This document shows, one piece after another, positions 10,601 to 20,206 of a DNA stretch of 27,500 nt. The stretch lies in the NCBI GenBank assembly GCA_018398765.1, contig JAHBMJ010005857.1:9142-36641 (forward strand), written 5' to 3'. Made by a program: the position numbers and the translations under genes. The stretch is from Chromera velia (lineage: Eukaryota > Sar > Chromeraceae). How positions within the stretch are numbered: the first letter of the stretch is position 1; the number at the start of each line of letters is the position of its first letter. The notes under the pieces were generated by a model. The model was not told the origin of the DNA. It searched no databases and saw nothing but the letters and a program-made list of their open reading frames with translations.

Positions 10601-12267
10601 GGAAAGGTCCGAAAGGGGATTGCTGGAGGGTCTGAATTTGCTTTTCTTTCCTTCTCTCCCTCTCTCTTTCTGTTTCTCTGTGTCACACCCGAACGCACGC
10701 ACACGCAGAAGGACTCAGATGCACAAGAAATTTGACTGAGAAGAAAAGGCTGCATCATGCCGTAATCGACTGCATGCGTTTGTACAGAAATAAATCACTG
10801 GAAGAGGGTGAAGGGTGGTTGTTATTTTCTCTCTTGTTTCCAATTGTATTATACACAGATACATTCATGCCTGCACACCTGTTTGCCTGCAGGTATCTTC
10901 ACTGGGATCTCTGGAGGAGGTTCCTTTGCAGCTGCCCTGAAGATTGCCGCCAAGGCCCCCAAGGGCTCCCACATTCTCGTTATGCTGCCCGACACCGGAG
11001 AGAGATACCTCTCCACGCCCCTCTATGAGGGCATTCACGATGGGACGGACAACCCTGACGAGATGTGAGTGAGTAGATGGATGGGGTTTGTGAAGGTAGT
11101 CAGTGCATAGACAGGGGGCATGGGAAGGGAAGGGAAGGGAGAGGGGAATCGGGAAGAGGAAGAGAGGGTCTCTCTCTCTCTCTCTTGTGTGTGTGTGATC
11201 GGTCAGGTTGCTGTCGGGATTTCTGGCAGCTCTCTCCTCTTCTCTCTCCTCTCCTCTCCGTGTTTGTTTGCTGGAATCACTCGCATAAATGAATGAGCTG
11301 ATTGATCCCCGGGCAACGGTTCCGACTCCGTCTCTTCTCTTAGTCAGTCGACTCATCTCAAACCCTCGGTGGGCGGGAGGGAATGCAACGGCGGGGGGGG
11401 AAGGAGGCATGCCTGGCGGCATGCGGAGGGAGGGACAGACAGTGTGTGTGGCATGAAAGAAATATGTCAGTACAAAGTCATGCAGTCGTCGTGTTTCACG
11501 AAATGTTTGGAGAAGGCTGGATGTACATCTGCATGTCTATGCATGTCTTGTGGGACGGACGGGTGGACATTCGAATGGACAAAGGAAGACAAAGGAAAGG
11601 TACTCGATCGAGCAGAACATGCAGAAAGGAAAAAGAAGACGAGGCTGCTTCCGAATCGCAGACGATTTTCCATGAGCCCCTCCGGCGGCTGCCTGAGAGA
11701 GAGCAGATTCGTGACTGCGTGGACGAGTGGTTCTGTTTCGTGCGTGTTCTTTCTTTTCTTCATTTGTGTCCATCTGTCCGTCCGATTTTTGCTCCATCTG
11801 TCTTTCCTTTCTCTCGGCCCTTCATTCTTCTGGATGTTTCCGTGTATGCGTGAACTGTTTCTTTCCCCTCTTTGAGAAAGTTTTGAAGGACACAGACGCA
11901 CGTGAAAGAGAGGCAGAAATGAAAGCTGTGTTCTTTCGTCATGGCAAAAAGGTCGGATGGCCATTCAAAGCCAAACAAAATAAATACGAGAAAATGGCGA
12001 TGGATTTTCGCCTATAACCTTGTGACTGACTGACTCGCTCTCCCACCCACCCAACTGCCCGCATGCAGCGGAACGGAAGGGGAAGAGGAGGCAGGACAGC
12101 TTCTTCAAGATGGTCGGCCTCAAGGCATTGGTAGTCCCACCGAGCCTCCACACCCGCGTGAGCCCCTACCCCCGGCAGAGAATGCAGAGAGGGGCCCTGG
12201 CGGCGGTCTTTTCCGGTCTTGCTGGGGGTGGTGTAGAGGGGTTGACGAGAATGATTTCATCAACTAG
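7089..12267 (+). CDS. cysK: Cysteine synthase / O-acetylserine (thiol)-lyase, ten exons
   Basis: PLP enzyme making cysteine from O-acetylserine and sulfide. Exons: 7089-7123, 7311-7371, 7951-8026, 8399-8559, 8938-9120, 9499-9594, 9888-9973, 10392-10492, 10893-11064, 12069-12267. All phases join, giving 389 residues. Lys43 in NPMSSVKDR is the expected PLP Schiff-base lysine. TSGNTG (70-75) is the substrate loop, GTGGT (177-181) binds the cofactor phosphate, and Ser273 in GISGG faces the pyridine nitrogen. [14 protein letters not shown] and the rest look like a bacterial-type CysK. The catalytic core ends near residue 312. The last exon adds a Gly/Pro/Glu-rich tail ending DENDFIN; without that splice a TGA at 11066-11068 ends the protein at 324 residues. 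ATG 7089 gives no leader, but the frame stays open upstream to an acceptor-like site at 7025, so a targeting exon is possible. Divergent from SAT, its complex partner. Confidence 0.93.
7659..7690. repeat. (TGTC)n microsatellite in cysteine synthase intron 2
   Basis: Seven to eight consecutive TGTC units in a pyrimidine-rich 579-nt intron (7372-7950). Confidence 0.85.
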
Positions 12268-13191
12268 CAAACAGAGAGGGAGGGAGAGGGGGAGAGAACG
12301 TCGAGATGGACTGGATGAGACGGGAAGAAGATGGGGCAGACAGATAGTGGTGAAGGAAAGAAGGAGAAAGAGGGAGGGGAAAGAGAGAGAGAGATGGAAA
12401 CCGAACGTTGGTCGATCACATTCGTTTTTTTTGTCTCTCGGGCCAATAATGAAACAAACAAGCAAACAAAGAAATGCTGTCGATATGGCGCCATATACGG
12501 TTACCACGGACTTGAGGCATCTCACTTGCGGTTCACCAGCTTTCCACACGTTCGGTATGTTCATCAGCAGCACAGTGCCAGCACTCACACCATGATGATG
12601 TCACCATCTTTCCTGCATTCGATTGGTAACGCCATTAGTCGTTCATCTGCATGTTTCGACTTCTTTTTGGTGTCTGTATTTGGGATGCACTCGTGGCTTT
12701 TCTCTCTGCATGCTTTCATGACGGAAAGTAAAGGGGTGGCAGAAACGAAAATGTCTGTCTGTCTTTCTGTCTTGTGGTCAAAGTTGTGGATCTGATTGTA
12801 AAATTTCGTCGTCAGCCTGAACCGAAGCGCTAAAGATCGAAATATTGTTGGCCGGTGCATCCGTGTTTTCTGGACAATTAAGCTGTGGGCAGTGTGAGGG
12901 GGGGTCCCTCTCCCTCAATATCTTTTTCTTCTTTATCTTCGCTTTTTTTATTGTTCCAATTCTATAGTTACAATTTTGGAAAGACGTTTTTGTCAACTTT
13001 TTGAACGGTTTCCGTCTTCCCATGCGCTGGCATGCACCTAGGCATGCACATAGAACATTCGCATCATGGTAAATGAAAAAGCTCTCTTTTATTTATAAAT
13101 TATAAACATCTCGAGATTCGCAGTCTAGTTCGTGGTATAAGTTTTTTAGACGTATAATACAACTTGAATACTACATATGTACATATTATAC
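12268..13191. other. 3' flank of cysteine synthase and start of AT-rich DNA
   Basis: After the TAG at 12265-12267 the plus strand becomes GA-rich (about 12270-12400) and then mixed, turning AT-rich beyond 13060. No convincing exon or gene. Small open frames on both strands have repeat-derived composition. Confidence 0.35.
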
Positions 13192-13329
13192 AGTCTATAC
13201 TAAACACACTGACATATACTATAATGTAACTAATAATCTAATAGTCTATACATAGTATATAGTCTATACTAAACACACTGACATATACTATAATGTAACT
13301 AATAATCTAATAGTCTATACATAGTATAT
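13192..13329. repeat. 69-bp unit in perfect tandem duplication
   Basis: The 69-bp unit at 13192-13260 is repeated immediately at 13261-13329 with no difference visible by eye. The unit is AT-rich and itself begins and ends with AGTCTATAC/AGTATAT-type words. It lies in a low-GC block left of the nested transposons. Confidence 0.93.
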
Positions 13330-14339
13330 ACTATACGTACATGAACTTGAAGCAAAATTTATAACTTATAGATGCTCATGTAATGCTCATGATGATTTAG
13401 AGTTAAATCCGTTTGGACCTAAACCTAGCGACACTAGATCCCAAATTAACCACTAACAAGGCAGCCAAAGCTTAAACTAAAGACAACTAAAGGGGGGGGG
13501 GTGGGGGGAAATCATTTCCCCAGAAATCTACATGCCAATCTGATCGACTTATATAGTGGCGTTAGCTGTAATGTAGGAATAGAGGAACAATCTGAAGAGT
13601 TACGGTAAGATTAGTTACAAAAAAAACAGAACTTCACGTTTTCTTGAAATGGGTCTATATCTTACGTTAAAAACGTAACTTTAAGATTTTAAGGCTTATA
13701 TCATCCCCCGTACGTGGCGCGCAACCTTCATTGTGCACGCGTCGATCACGGCATACATGATTTATATTGCGCGCGCGTCGATCACGGCATGCATGTATAC
13801 GTGTATGGATGCACGTAGTCAAGCTCCTGGCTAAGAGTCAATCCATCCCCCTCTTTTTTGGCTTGAGAAGGGGGCTTGGAAGAGCTTTACCCCCCTCAGA
13901 CTCGGAACCAGAAAGAGGAGGGAGGGGAAGAGCTAGACTATCAAGAGAGGGGAAAGGAGGAAGCAAGGGGGGTGGGGGACTTCAAAACAGGGGAAAAGGA
14001 AGGATAGATTGAGACTACTATGTCAGTCTGGAGATCTACTGAATCAGATCGACGACAAAACTTGAAAACGCCCGTTATCATTGCTACTATAGGACTTTAT
14101 GCAGCAAATGTTTAAGCTTCGAATAAATCGAATCAGCCCTCAATTCCCACAGTAAGAACGATTAATTAGGCTCTGTTAAACTTATAAACTGTTAAACATT
14201 ACATGAACAACGATTGCTGGATCAAATCCGAGTTTCTAAATTAGTTATGAATCAGTTTACAATCAGTTGATGCAACTTTATATAGTTAACGCTTGTTGTT
14301 CAGATGTTTTCCTATATACCTAAGGATAATTTTGCATAA
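13330..14339. other. AT-rich DNA left of the nested transposons
   Basis: No recognisable gene. It contains a G-run at 13492-13506, two copies of GCGTCGATCACGGCAT 36 bp apart (13739 and 13775), and one arm of a 22-nt inverted pair at 13550-13571. The inverted pair suggests that part of this block belongs to an older element. Confidence 0.4.
13550..13571 (+). repeat. Left arm of a distant 22-nt inverted repeat (partner 20980-21001)
   Basis: TATATAGTGGCGTTAGCTGTAA here and its reverse complement with one mismatch at 20980-21001. The two arms bracket the retroelement fragment and the LTR element nested in it. Confidence 0.6.
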
Positions 14340-14740
14340 ATTACGCCCACGCTACGACATGATGAAGTCAACCGTACATGGGCGAGTCTAGCAGTGGAAG
14401 CATACCCCGCGGGAGCGGTTCACGCAAAGGAGCCGATCATTAGGGAGGAAGGGGAGGTGCAGGGATGTCCGGCGCTAAGGGGGGACTTCCAAGTCCGGGG
14501 GGCCTATGCTCCACAGAGGCTGGCAAATTTCGATACCAGGGTGATAAACCTATACGCCGCCTCGAGGGAGAAAGTGACCTGGACTCAAGCCTTCAAAGCA
14601 GCAGCAGAAGAAAAGAAGAGGAAACATGGGCAGGTAAGCGCAGACAGAGGGTGCGACTTCATCCCACTCGTGAGTGTGGTCGACGGGACGATGGAGGGGA
14701 CGATAGAGGGGGAGGCTAAGATGTTCTTGAAGAGGGTGGC
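14340..14740 (+). pseudogene. Retroelement coding fragment, 5' piece (interrupted by the LTR element)
   Basis: The frame is open from a stop at 14337-14339 to the LTR boundary. The pattern FDTRVINLY, then [12 protein letters not shown], then [14 protein letters not shown] and FLKRVA resembles, from memory, the region downstream of reverse transcriptase in a widespread class of eukaryotic non-LTR-like retroelements (the FTPLVFS-type domain). The reading frame continues without a break at 20557 once the inserted element and one TGGC are removed. It is 5'-truncated: no reverse transcriptase core is present. The superfamily is uncertain. Confidence 0.6.
14737..14740. repeat. Target-site duplication TGGC, left copy
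   Basis: TGGC directly precedes the left LTR and recurs at 20557-20560 directly after the right LTR. Extending to a fifth base fails (GTGGC against ATGGC or TGGCA), so the duplication is 4 bp as read. Confidence 0.75.
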
Positions 14741-15050
14741 TGAGGTGTGCTGCCATCAGGTGTGCGAGTCTAGTGCTAGTGGGATTAGCATCGAGGCTCA
14801 CACGTGCACACAGCCAGGACAATAGGTTCGTTGATTAATATATGAAGACTGACAGTCCAGGTCTGTCGTTCTGTTCGGCAGTGGCTAGCTGTATCATTGA
14901 ATTCGATCTGCTCAGTTATGAATCAACAGAATGCCTTTGCATGCATGGATTCGTGCGCGGGCTGAGTCTGCACACTCTGAATGCTGCGTTCGCTGTTTGC
15001 TGGCCCCGGAACGCTGTATAGTGTGTGCATAGCTACCGTGACACACAACA
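14741..15050 (-). repeat. 3' LTR of the copia-like element (310 bp)
   Basis: Plus-strand ends are TGAGGTG and ACACAACA. It aligns along its whole length with 20207-20556 except for a 36-bp and a 4-bp gap. The pol frame enters this LTR and stops inside it at 15033-15035. A purine-rich stretch (minus strand AAAAGGAAG) sits just inside, a candidate polypurine tract. Confidence 0.92.
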
Positions 15051-15833
15051 CAGCTTCCTTTTTATCTTTTGTTTCTTTCTCTCCTCGGGTTCCACGTACC
15101 GGTGGAAGAAAGGAGACAGCAGCTGGGGAGACATGCTTTTTGTCAGAGGGTCTGCCCGGTTCTCGGAGGTGACGACATGGGAAAGACGGATTTTGCTTTC
15201 GTCCATCGCATCACGCAGGGATAGAGTCTGCACAACAAGAGAGTCAAGCGTGCGCTCCAACAGTTTCTCTTGAAAGGACTCAATGACCTTCATCACAGCA
15301 CGCTCGGACGGCCGCGGGCGGTCGGTACTCACTAAGTCCAAGACGTCTTTGGCATCTGTGTACACAGTGCTAGTGACTCCTTTCTGCCACACCGTCCGCA
15401 AACACAGGAGAAGGGACTCTAAGAAGTCCACAAGGTCGTGGAAAGCATATAGCTCTGCACGCGCACTGCTGCGGGCAACACGGGGCTGCCGGAATGAGCG
15501 CCAGTGGAGGAGGGAGTTCTCAATGCTGAGGAGCCAGCCAGTGTGGGGATGGGCACACCCGGCGGTTCCTAGTGCGGCGTCCCCCCACCCCTTCAAATGG
15601 AGAGGCTTCTCCGATCGAGGGGGAATATCGTCCCTTTGGATGCTGAGAGAGCGGTCTCGGGTGGCTGCTGCGTAGCGGACAGCACTGTGCAGGAAGGAAT
15701 GGCTTCGCTCTATGGGGCAGGCAACAGATCGGCTGAGCTCGTTGCAAGCTTCGGCAAGGTCTGGATGGGTGTCCCGGGCAACCCACGCCAGGCCCCCCAG
15801 CAATGAGCGAAACTGCTTCGCTTCAGGGGGAGA
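15033..15833 (-). pseudogene. RNase H domain of the copia-like pol
   Basis: Begins with LLGGLAWVARDTHPDLAEA, the typical segment between RT and RNase H in Ty1/copia. The RNase H acidic residues are visible in order: Asp in KGWGDAAL, Glu in SARAELYAF, Asp in YTDAKDV. Near the end comes HVVTSENRADPLTKSM, the usual copia C-terminal motif. The frame ends with a TAG inside the 3' LTR. A TGA at 15834-15836 separates it from RT in the same frame. Confidence 0.88.
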
Positions 15834-15836
15834 TCA

Positions 15837-16926
15837 TAGAAGAGGCGATGTGTCGTGACGGTCGCGGGAATTGAGGGGGAGGGGGGTGGAGGGAACGGGG
15901 ACCTCAGGAACAGAGGCTCCAAGGGACTGCAGGTATTCGGATTGGCTGATTCGGATCTCATCCTTCTTCAGTTCGAAATCAACACCCGCCCAGCGCACTT
16001 TGCCCTCATCGGTGGGATGGGTCTCTTTGATGGTGAAGGGTCCCTTGCGCGCGATCTCGGCAACAAGGGTCGAACCGTCGAAGGAGAGACAGAGATGCCT
16101 AGGATGGCAAGGTCATCAACGAAAGTGGTATACAAACCGATCAGTCGGGAGCCTGCAGCACCAGGCTTTCCTGTCTACTTCCACCACAGCCCCGGCACCC
16201 TGCTTTTCGTCCACCCGGCCTCCATCAAGGCATGGTCCCGATGCCCCTCGAAGATGAACCCACTGTCTTTCAAGCCGTAGATGGCTTTTTGCAGATGCCA
16301 AAGGTGGGTGAGAAACTGGGGGTGGTCGGGGGGGGGACGGACGTAGGTAGGGGAGTCATCTTCGGAAGCAGGGCGGGATGCGGTGAGATACGCGTTCTCG
16401 ATATCTCCAACGATGAATCCCGTTAGGGGGTCAAAGTCGGAGAACGCAAAAGCAATGCAGAAAGCAAGGCGCAAAGCCCACTGTGCTGCTGTTGTGTTGG
16501 AGACGGGAACGTCTTGGCGCCTGTCGAAATGGAGAGAGCCGTTTGCACACAGACGAGACTTAAAGATACGCTCCTCCTCCGATGCTCTCTTCAGAATGTC
16601 CCTCCACAGGAGAAGAATGGCGGTACGACATGCAGAGGGCGGCACAGCCTCCACAAGGACGGACTCTTTGACTGCATAGTCCTCAAACTTCTTCAATCCC
16701 TTCTCCCTCGCACTCTGTCTGAGCTCTTTCTCTTCCGAGGTCAGATCCCTGGCGCGAACAGGGATATGCGTCCGTGCTGTACTGAAAGCTCCATCAAGGA
16801 GACTGCACGGATTCAGTTTCGCTGGGGATGCTGTAGAGATAGGAAGGTCCGTCCACTCTTCTGAGACGACAAACAGACAGGCCAGATCGGCAAGGGCGGG
16901 AAGGCTCCAAAGAGACTTGGGAGTTG
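15837..16926 (-). pseudogene. Reverse transcriptase domain of the copia-like pol (stop and frameshift)
   Basis: Copia-type RT: FKSRLCANGS corresponds to the FKARLVAKGY block, GDIENAYLTA holds the first catalytic Asp, KAIYGLKDSG matches KALYGLKQA, and TTFVDDLAILG is the YVDD box with Phe for Tyr. A TAG at 16175-16177 separates the first and second blocks in the same frame. A frameshift near 16083-16096, right after the VDD box, moves the frame to the one continuing into RNase H. The upstream end joins across the TIR insertion to the integrase-side linker. Confidence 0.88.
16923..16926. repeat. Target-site duplication GTTG, left copy, of the TIR element
   Basis: GTTG directly abuts the left TIR and recurs at 17380-17383 directly after the right TIR. 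A fifth base does not match. Confidence 0.75.
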
Positions 16927-17379
16927 AGGCTTGTGCCTTCTTAAATGGACTTTTGCCCTCAAGTCGGACCTGAAATGTTATATTACGTTTTACGCTATAT
17001 TTATGCTGCATATAGTATCCCCTCTCTCCAATTAATCAGCCAAACAAAAAAAAAAACGTAAAGTACGTGCTCCGGGTTTCATGGATGATACTTTGAATCC
17101 GATTTTTTTTTATTTATGAAGTGTCATTGATAAGTTAATATAACTTAATTAATAATATACTAATTAAGTTTTTTAAATTTATCATAACCAAACTGTTATG
17201 CTACGGCGCAGCTACGCATAATTAGCAAACACTTATTTTATGTAACTTTACTAGATTAAAATTTACTCCCAAAATGACTTGAATTAAGTGTTTTCCCTTC
17301 TATCAAAGAATTGTATCTAGTATCATATATATCTAGGTCCGACTTGAGGGCAAAAGTCCATTTATGAAGGCACAAGCCT
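16927..17379. mobile_element. 453-bp AT-rich non-autonomous TIR element (MITE-like) inside copia pol
   Basis: The 44-bp arms 16927-16970 and 17336-17379 are inverted copies with one mismatch and start AGGCTTGTGCC. The interior is AT-rich and non-coding, with a 10-bp stem hairpin at 17142-17170. Removing the element and one GTTG joins the integrase-side frame to the RT-side frame without a shift (Arg-Thr-Pro-Thr-Pro-Lys), so this is an insertion into an intact frame, not a pol feature. No transposase is present. A 4-bp duplication with long TIRs does not let me name the superfamily. Confidence 0.88.
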
Positions 17380-17383
17380 GTTG

Positions 17384-18882
17384 GGGTACGGGCTACAGAA
17401 AAAGCAGATGCGTGCTCGACTGCAGAGGCAGGACTGAGCTTGCCTGCAGGAGAGATTTGAACTTGTCTCTCCTTGATCTCATCAAGAGACACAATGCAGA
17501 TATCGGGAACGTGGGCTGAAGGCTGCTGCTGCTGGTATCGGACACGGGATCCCTGGGGCCGTCTCCACATGGGCGCAAAGATGCGGGATTGCAGTGCTGC
17601 TTTCCAGACGGACCCCCACGCATGCACCTCAACTAGCTCGGTCGATTCATCAACAGCCTGCACGCTGCCGAGGAAACGTTTGCCCGTCTTGGGCACCTCC
17701 CACACAATCATCTCTCCCTGGGTCAGATCAGAGACAGAGGCAGGGCGGGGAACAATGGAGGGGACGGGAGGGCGCTCGGGTGCGGCCACGGGGGGGACCT
17801 GCGAGGATAGAACTGTGAAGAAGGAGCAGGGGGATCAGAATCGGAAAGGACCCGTGGGAATGCATGAAATGCTCGGGTGGAACCTGCAGAGTCAGCAGGG
17901 GCTGCTCTCAGACAGCGAAGGTAGGTGACAGTGGAACGTTTAGTGCGTAGAATGTGAATTGTGTACACCCTTATCCCATGTCGCTGTTTCACCACAGCAG
18001 GCTCATACAAGTCAGCCCCTCTGTCTCTCTCCAATTCTGGATGGTGAAAGAGAACCCGCTCACCCACAGCAAAACTTTTCTCAGGGGGAGCCGTTCTTGT
18101 TGTTTCAGTCAAAAGGTCTCGCATTGCTTGAATGGAGGGACTGAAAGCAGGCTGACCGTAATGACGCTCGATGGGAGAGATCCCATCTCTCCCCGGACGG
18201 CGGTTGTAGCGCTCGACAGCGAGCTGAACAAAGTCAGGCCAGCGCTCGGATGGCAGGCCTTTGTCGTGCACAATTGCATGCAGAATCACATCCACCTCCC
18301 GATGGGAGTGCTCCAATGCACCAAGGGAGCGGTGCCAACCAACGGGAGCATTAGCGTGCCCGACGTCTTGCTGCTCCAAAAAATCGGCCCAGTCTCCCTG
18401 AAACTCTGTCCCAAGGTCCGTGGGGATTTCTGTGGGAAGGAAACCAGGGGAGCTTTCTACCCATCGTTGGAAGACAGAGCGGATGGTGGAGGCCTTTTTT
18501 GTCCCCCAACGGAATGTAGTGCAAATCATCCTCCCACACGTCAGGGTGAGGTAATACCGCTCACCCAGACGGTCCTGCCGACCATACACAAGATTGGCTT
18601 GCATCTGCTGGCAAGGGCCAGTGACTTCTGTGCGTGAGGTCTTCCCATCGGAGACGTTGCATGGTTTGACGTGTGCACACATACCTCCGTGAATGCAGTC
18701 ATGCAAAGCCCGCGGGTGGGGCCGTTGGGAAGACTGGGAATGCCCTGCAGGGCGCGACGCAGAGAGCTATGCATCTTTGTGACTCCTGCATGCCCGATCT
18801 CAACATGGTAGGCACGAATGAGGTCATCCATCAGTGCCGCAGTCCGGGACAATTTCGTCTTGTGCTGATCGGGGCCCGCGTC
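17384..18882 (-). pseudogene. Integrase domain and linker of the copia-like pol
   Basis: The N-terminal zinc-finger region has His residues in YHVEIGHAG and Cys residues in CIHGGMCAH, but the two halves lie in different frames (shift near 18710). In the core, the expected first catalytic Asp is read as Asn (MQANLVYG), a likely G-to-A change. The second Asp is in PTDLGTEF, and a Glu about 35 residues later is in SLGALEHSH. YNRRPGRDGISPIE matches the usual end of the core. The 3' linker continues in another frame after a G7 homopolymer at 17788-17794, where one base would restore it. The linker then runs into the TIR insertion. Confidence 0.85.
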
Positions 18883-18885
18883 TCA

Positions 18886-19116
18886 GGAGGGTGAGTCAGA
18901 ACGCTGGTGCGGGGACTTACACTTACCCCATCGGGCCTTTTTCTTTACCTCTCTCACCCCCTTTGCCCTCACGGTAGAACCCAAGAGCAGGATAAGAGGA
19001 CCGGAAGATGATGCCGGCTCTTGTGAAGCCTTAGGAAGAGAACGAAATTCGGTGCGTTCTTGCTGCTGTCTTCGCTGAAGGAAAGTGAGATGGATCAGCT
19101 CGGGAGGGTCAGAAGG
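18886..19116 (-). pseudogene. Protease-integrase spacer of the copia-like pol
   Basis: Between the TAG at 19117-19119 and the TGA at 18883-18885 the same frame stays open and encodes a basic, Lys/Arg/Ser-rich spacer. This suggests one original polyprotein with two later nonsense mutations. No domain recognised. Confidence 0.6.
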
Positions 19117-20094
19117 CTACCCATGGGCAATGGCGGCTACGCGGTCGGAGGAGAACCCCACGGGGTCACGGGGTTCAGAACAATGGACGTGCACAAGCTC
19201 GTCCTGTTCAGAGGGCCAAGAAACCCGTTTGCCATATGAGGGAGACGGTGATGGCTTCAATGCAGACTTGCGGGCAGGCTGCAAGGGGTCTGTGGGAGAG
19301 GGGCTGATCGGTCCAGAGTTTGCTGCCAAAGTCAGAGGTGGTGCAGGGCAGGCAGGGTCTGCTGGACGGCTGGACTCTGCGCGGCTGGCTGGGCGAAGGC
19401 GAGGCGGCTGAGTGATGTCGAGATAAAACAAATTGTTATGGGCGCGCTTGAAGTGCAGGGACTGGTGATTGGGGATAGAAAGGATGCCAGTGGTGTAGCT
19501 GAAGACAGCACGCAACGGAATCAAACTGGCATTTCCAATCAGGATGGGTGTGACGGCATCCGTCTCCAGGAATCCGATGTCGCACTCCAAGTGGAGGGCT
19601 CCAGAGGAAGGAGAGTGGCAGGGAATGATGGCCAGGCGCTGGACCTGCACTGGGCCATTTGTGGTGATCGTTCGGCAGGGGCGGGAGCTGGGTTTCTCGT
19701 CCCACCATAGTCCCTGTTCTGCCGCGAACTTCTTCAAGAACCCGCGAGTGCATGAAGTGCGACTCGCCCCAACATCTAGGATCGCAAAGAGGCCGTCGAA
19801 AGAGAAACTGGCTAAGCTGGCGGGACAATGGGACCGCACAGTAGAGAGAGCGTGCTCCAGTGCTTCACAGACAGAAGGAGGCAAACTGCCAAGCAACGGG
19901 AGCAGATCTGACGCGTCTGGGTGGAGATCAGAAGTCTCATCCACAGACACAGGGTTCGAGAGAACCAGTAATGATGAGCAACTAGCAGACTGAATGCCGT
20001 TGCTCGAGGGAGGCACGCAGAACGAACGGGCTTCAGGAACAAAAGAATCTGGCCTTTGTGGGGCAGATGCTGCACAGAAGCCACGCTGCGCTCC
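19117..20094 (-). pseudogene. Protease-like N-terminal region of the copia-like polyprotein
   Basis: Open from after a TAA at 20095-20097 to TAG at 19117-19119. The retropepsin-like motif is AILDVGASRTSC (Asp codon at 19774-19776), where the usual Thr/Ser after Asp is Val. A later hydrophobic stretch ILIGNASL fits the second half of the fold. The C-terminal part is Pro/Ser/Arg-rich. No ATG opens the frame and no capsid or zinc-knuckle region precedes it, so gag has probably been deleted. The protease call rests on one motif and position. Confidence 0.65.
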
Positions 20095-20189
20095 TTAACA
20101 AGAGGGAAGACCAGAGAGGGAAGCCCCCATTACGGGCCACACAATCCAGTACAGCGATACGAAACGAGACCAGGAGGTCACCTGGAAAT

Positions 20190-20206
20190 TTTAGGCGAAG
20201 CTACCA
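20190..20206 (-). other. Candidate primer-binding site
   Basis: Just inside the 5' LTR the minus strand reads TGGTAGC, complementary to a tRNA 3' end GCTACCA, as expected for initiator-methionine-type priming. Only about 7 bases fit, so this is tentative. Confidence 0.35.

Noticed and set aside
11383-11853. 156-codon frame within the last cysteine synthase intron
   Set aside because: Part of it looks coding-like (around 11620-11740), but the phases do not join the flanking exons, and direct splicing 11064 to 12069 keeps frame.
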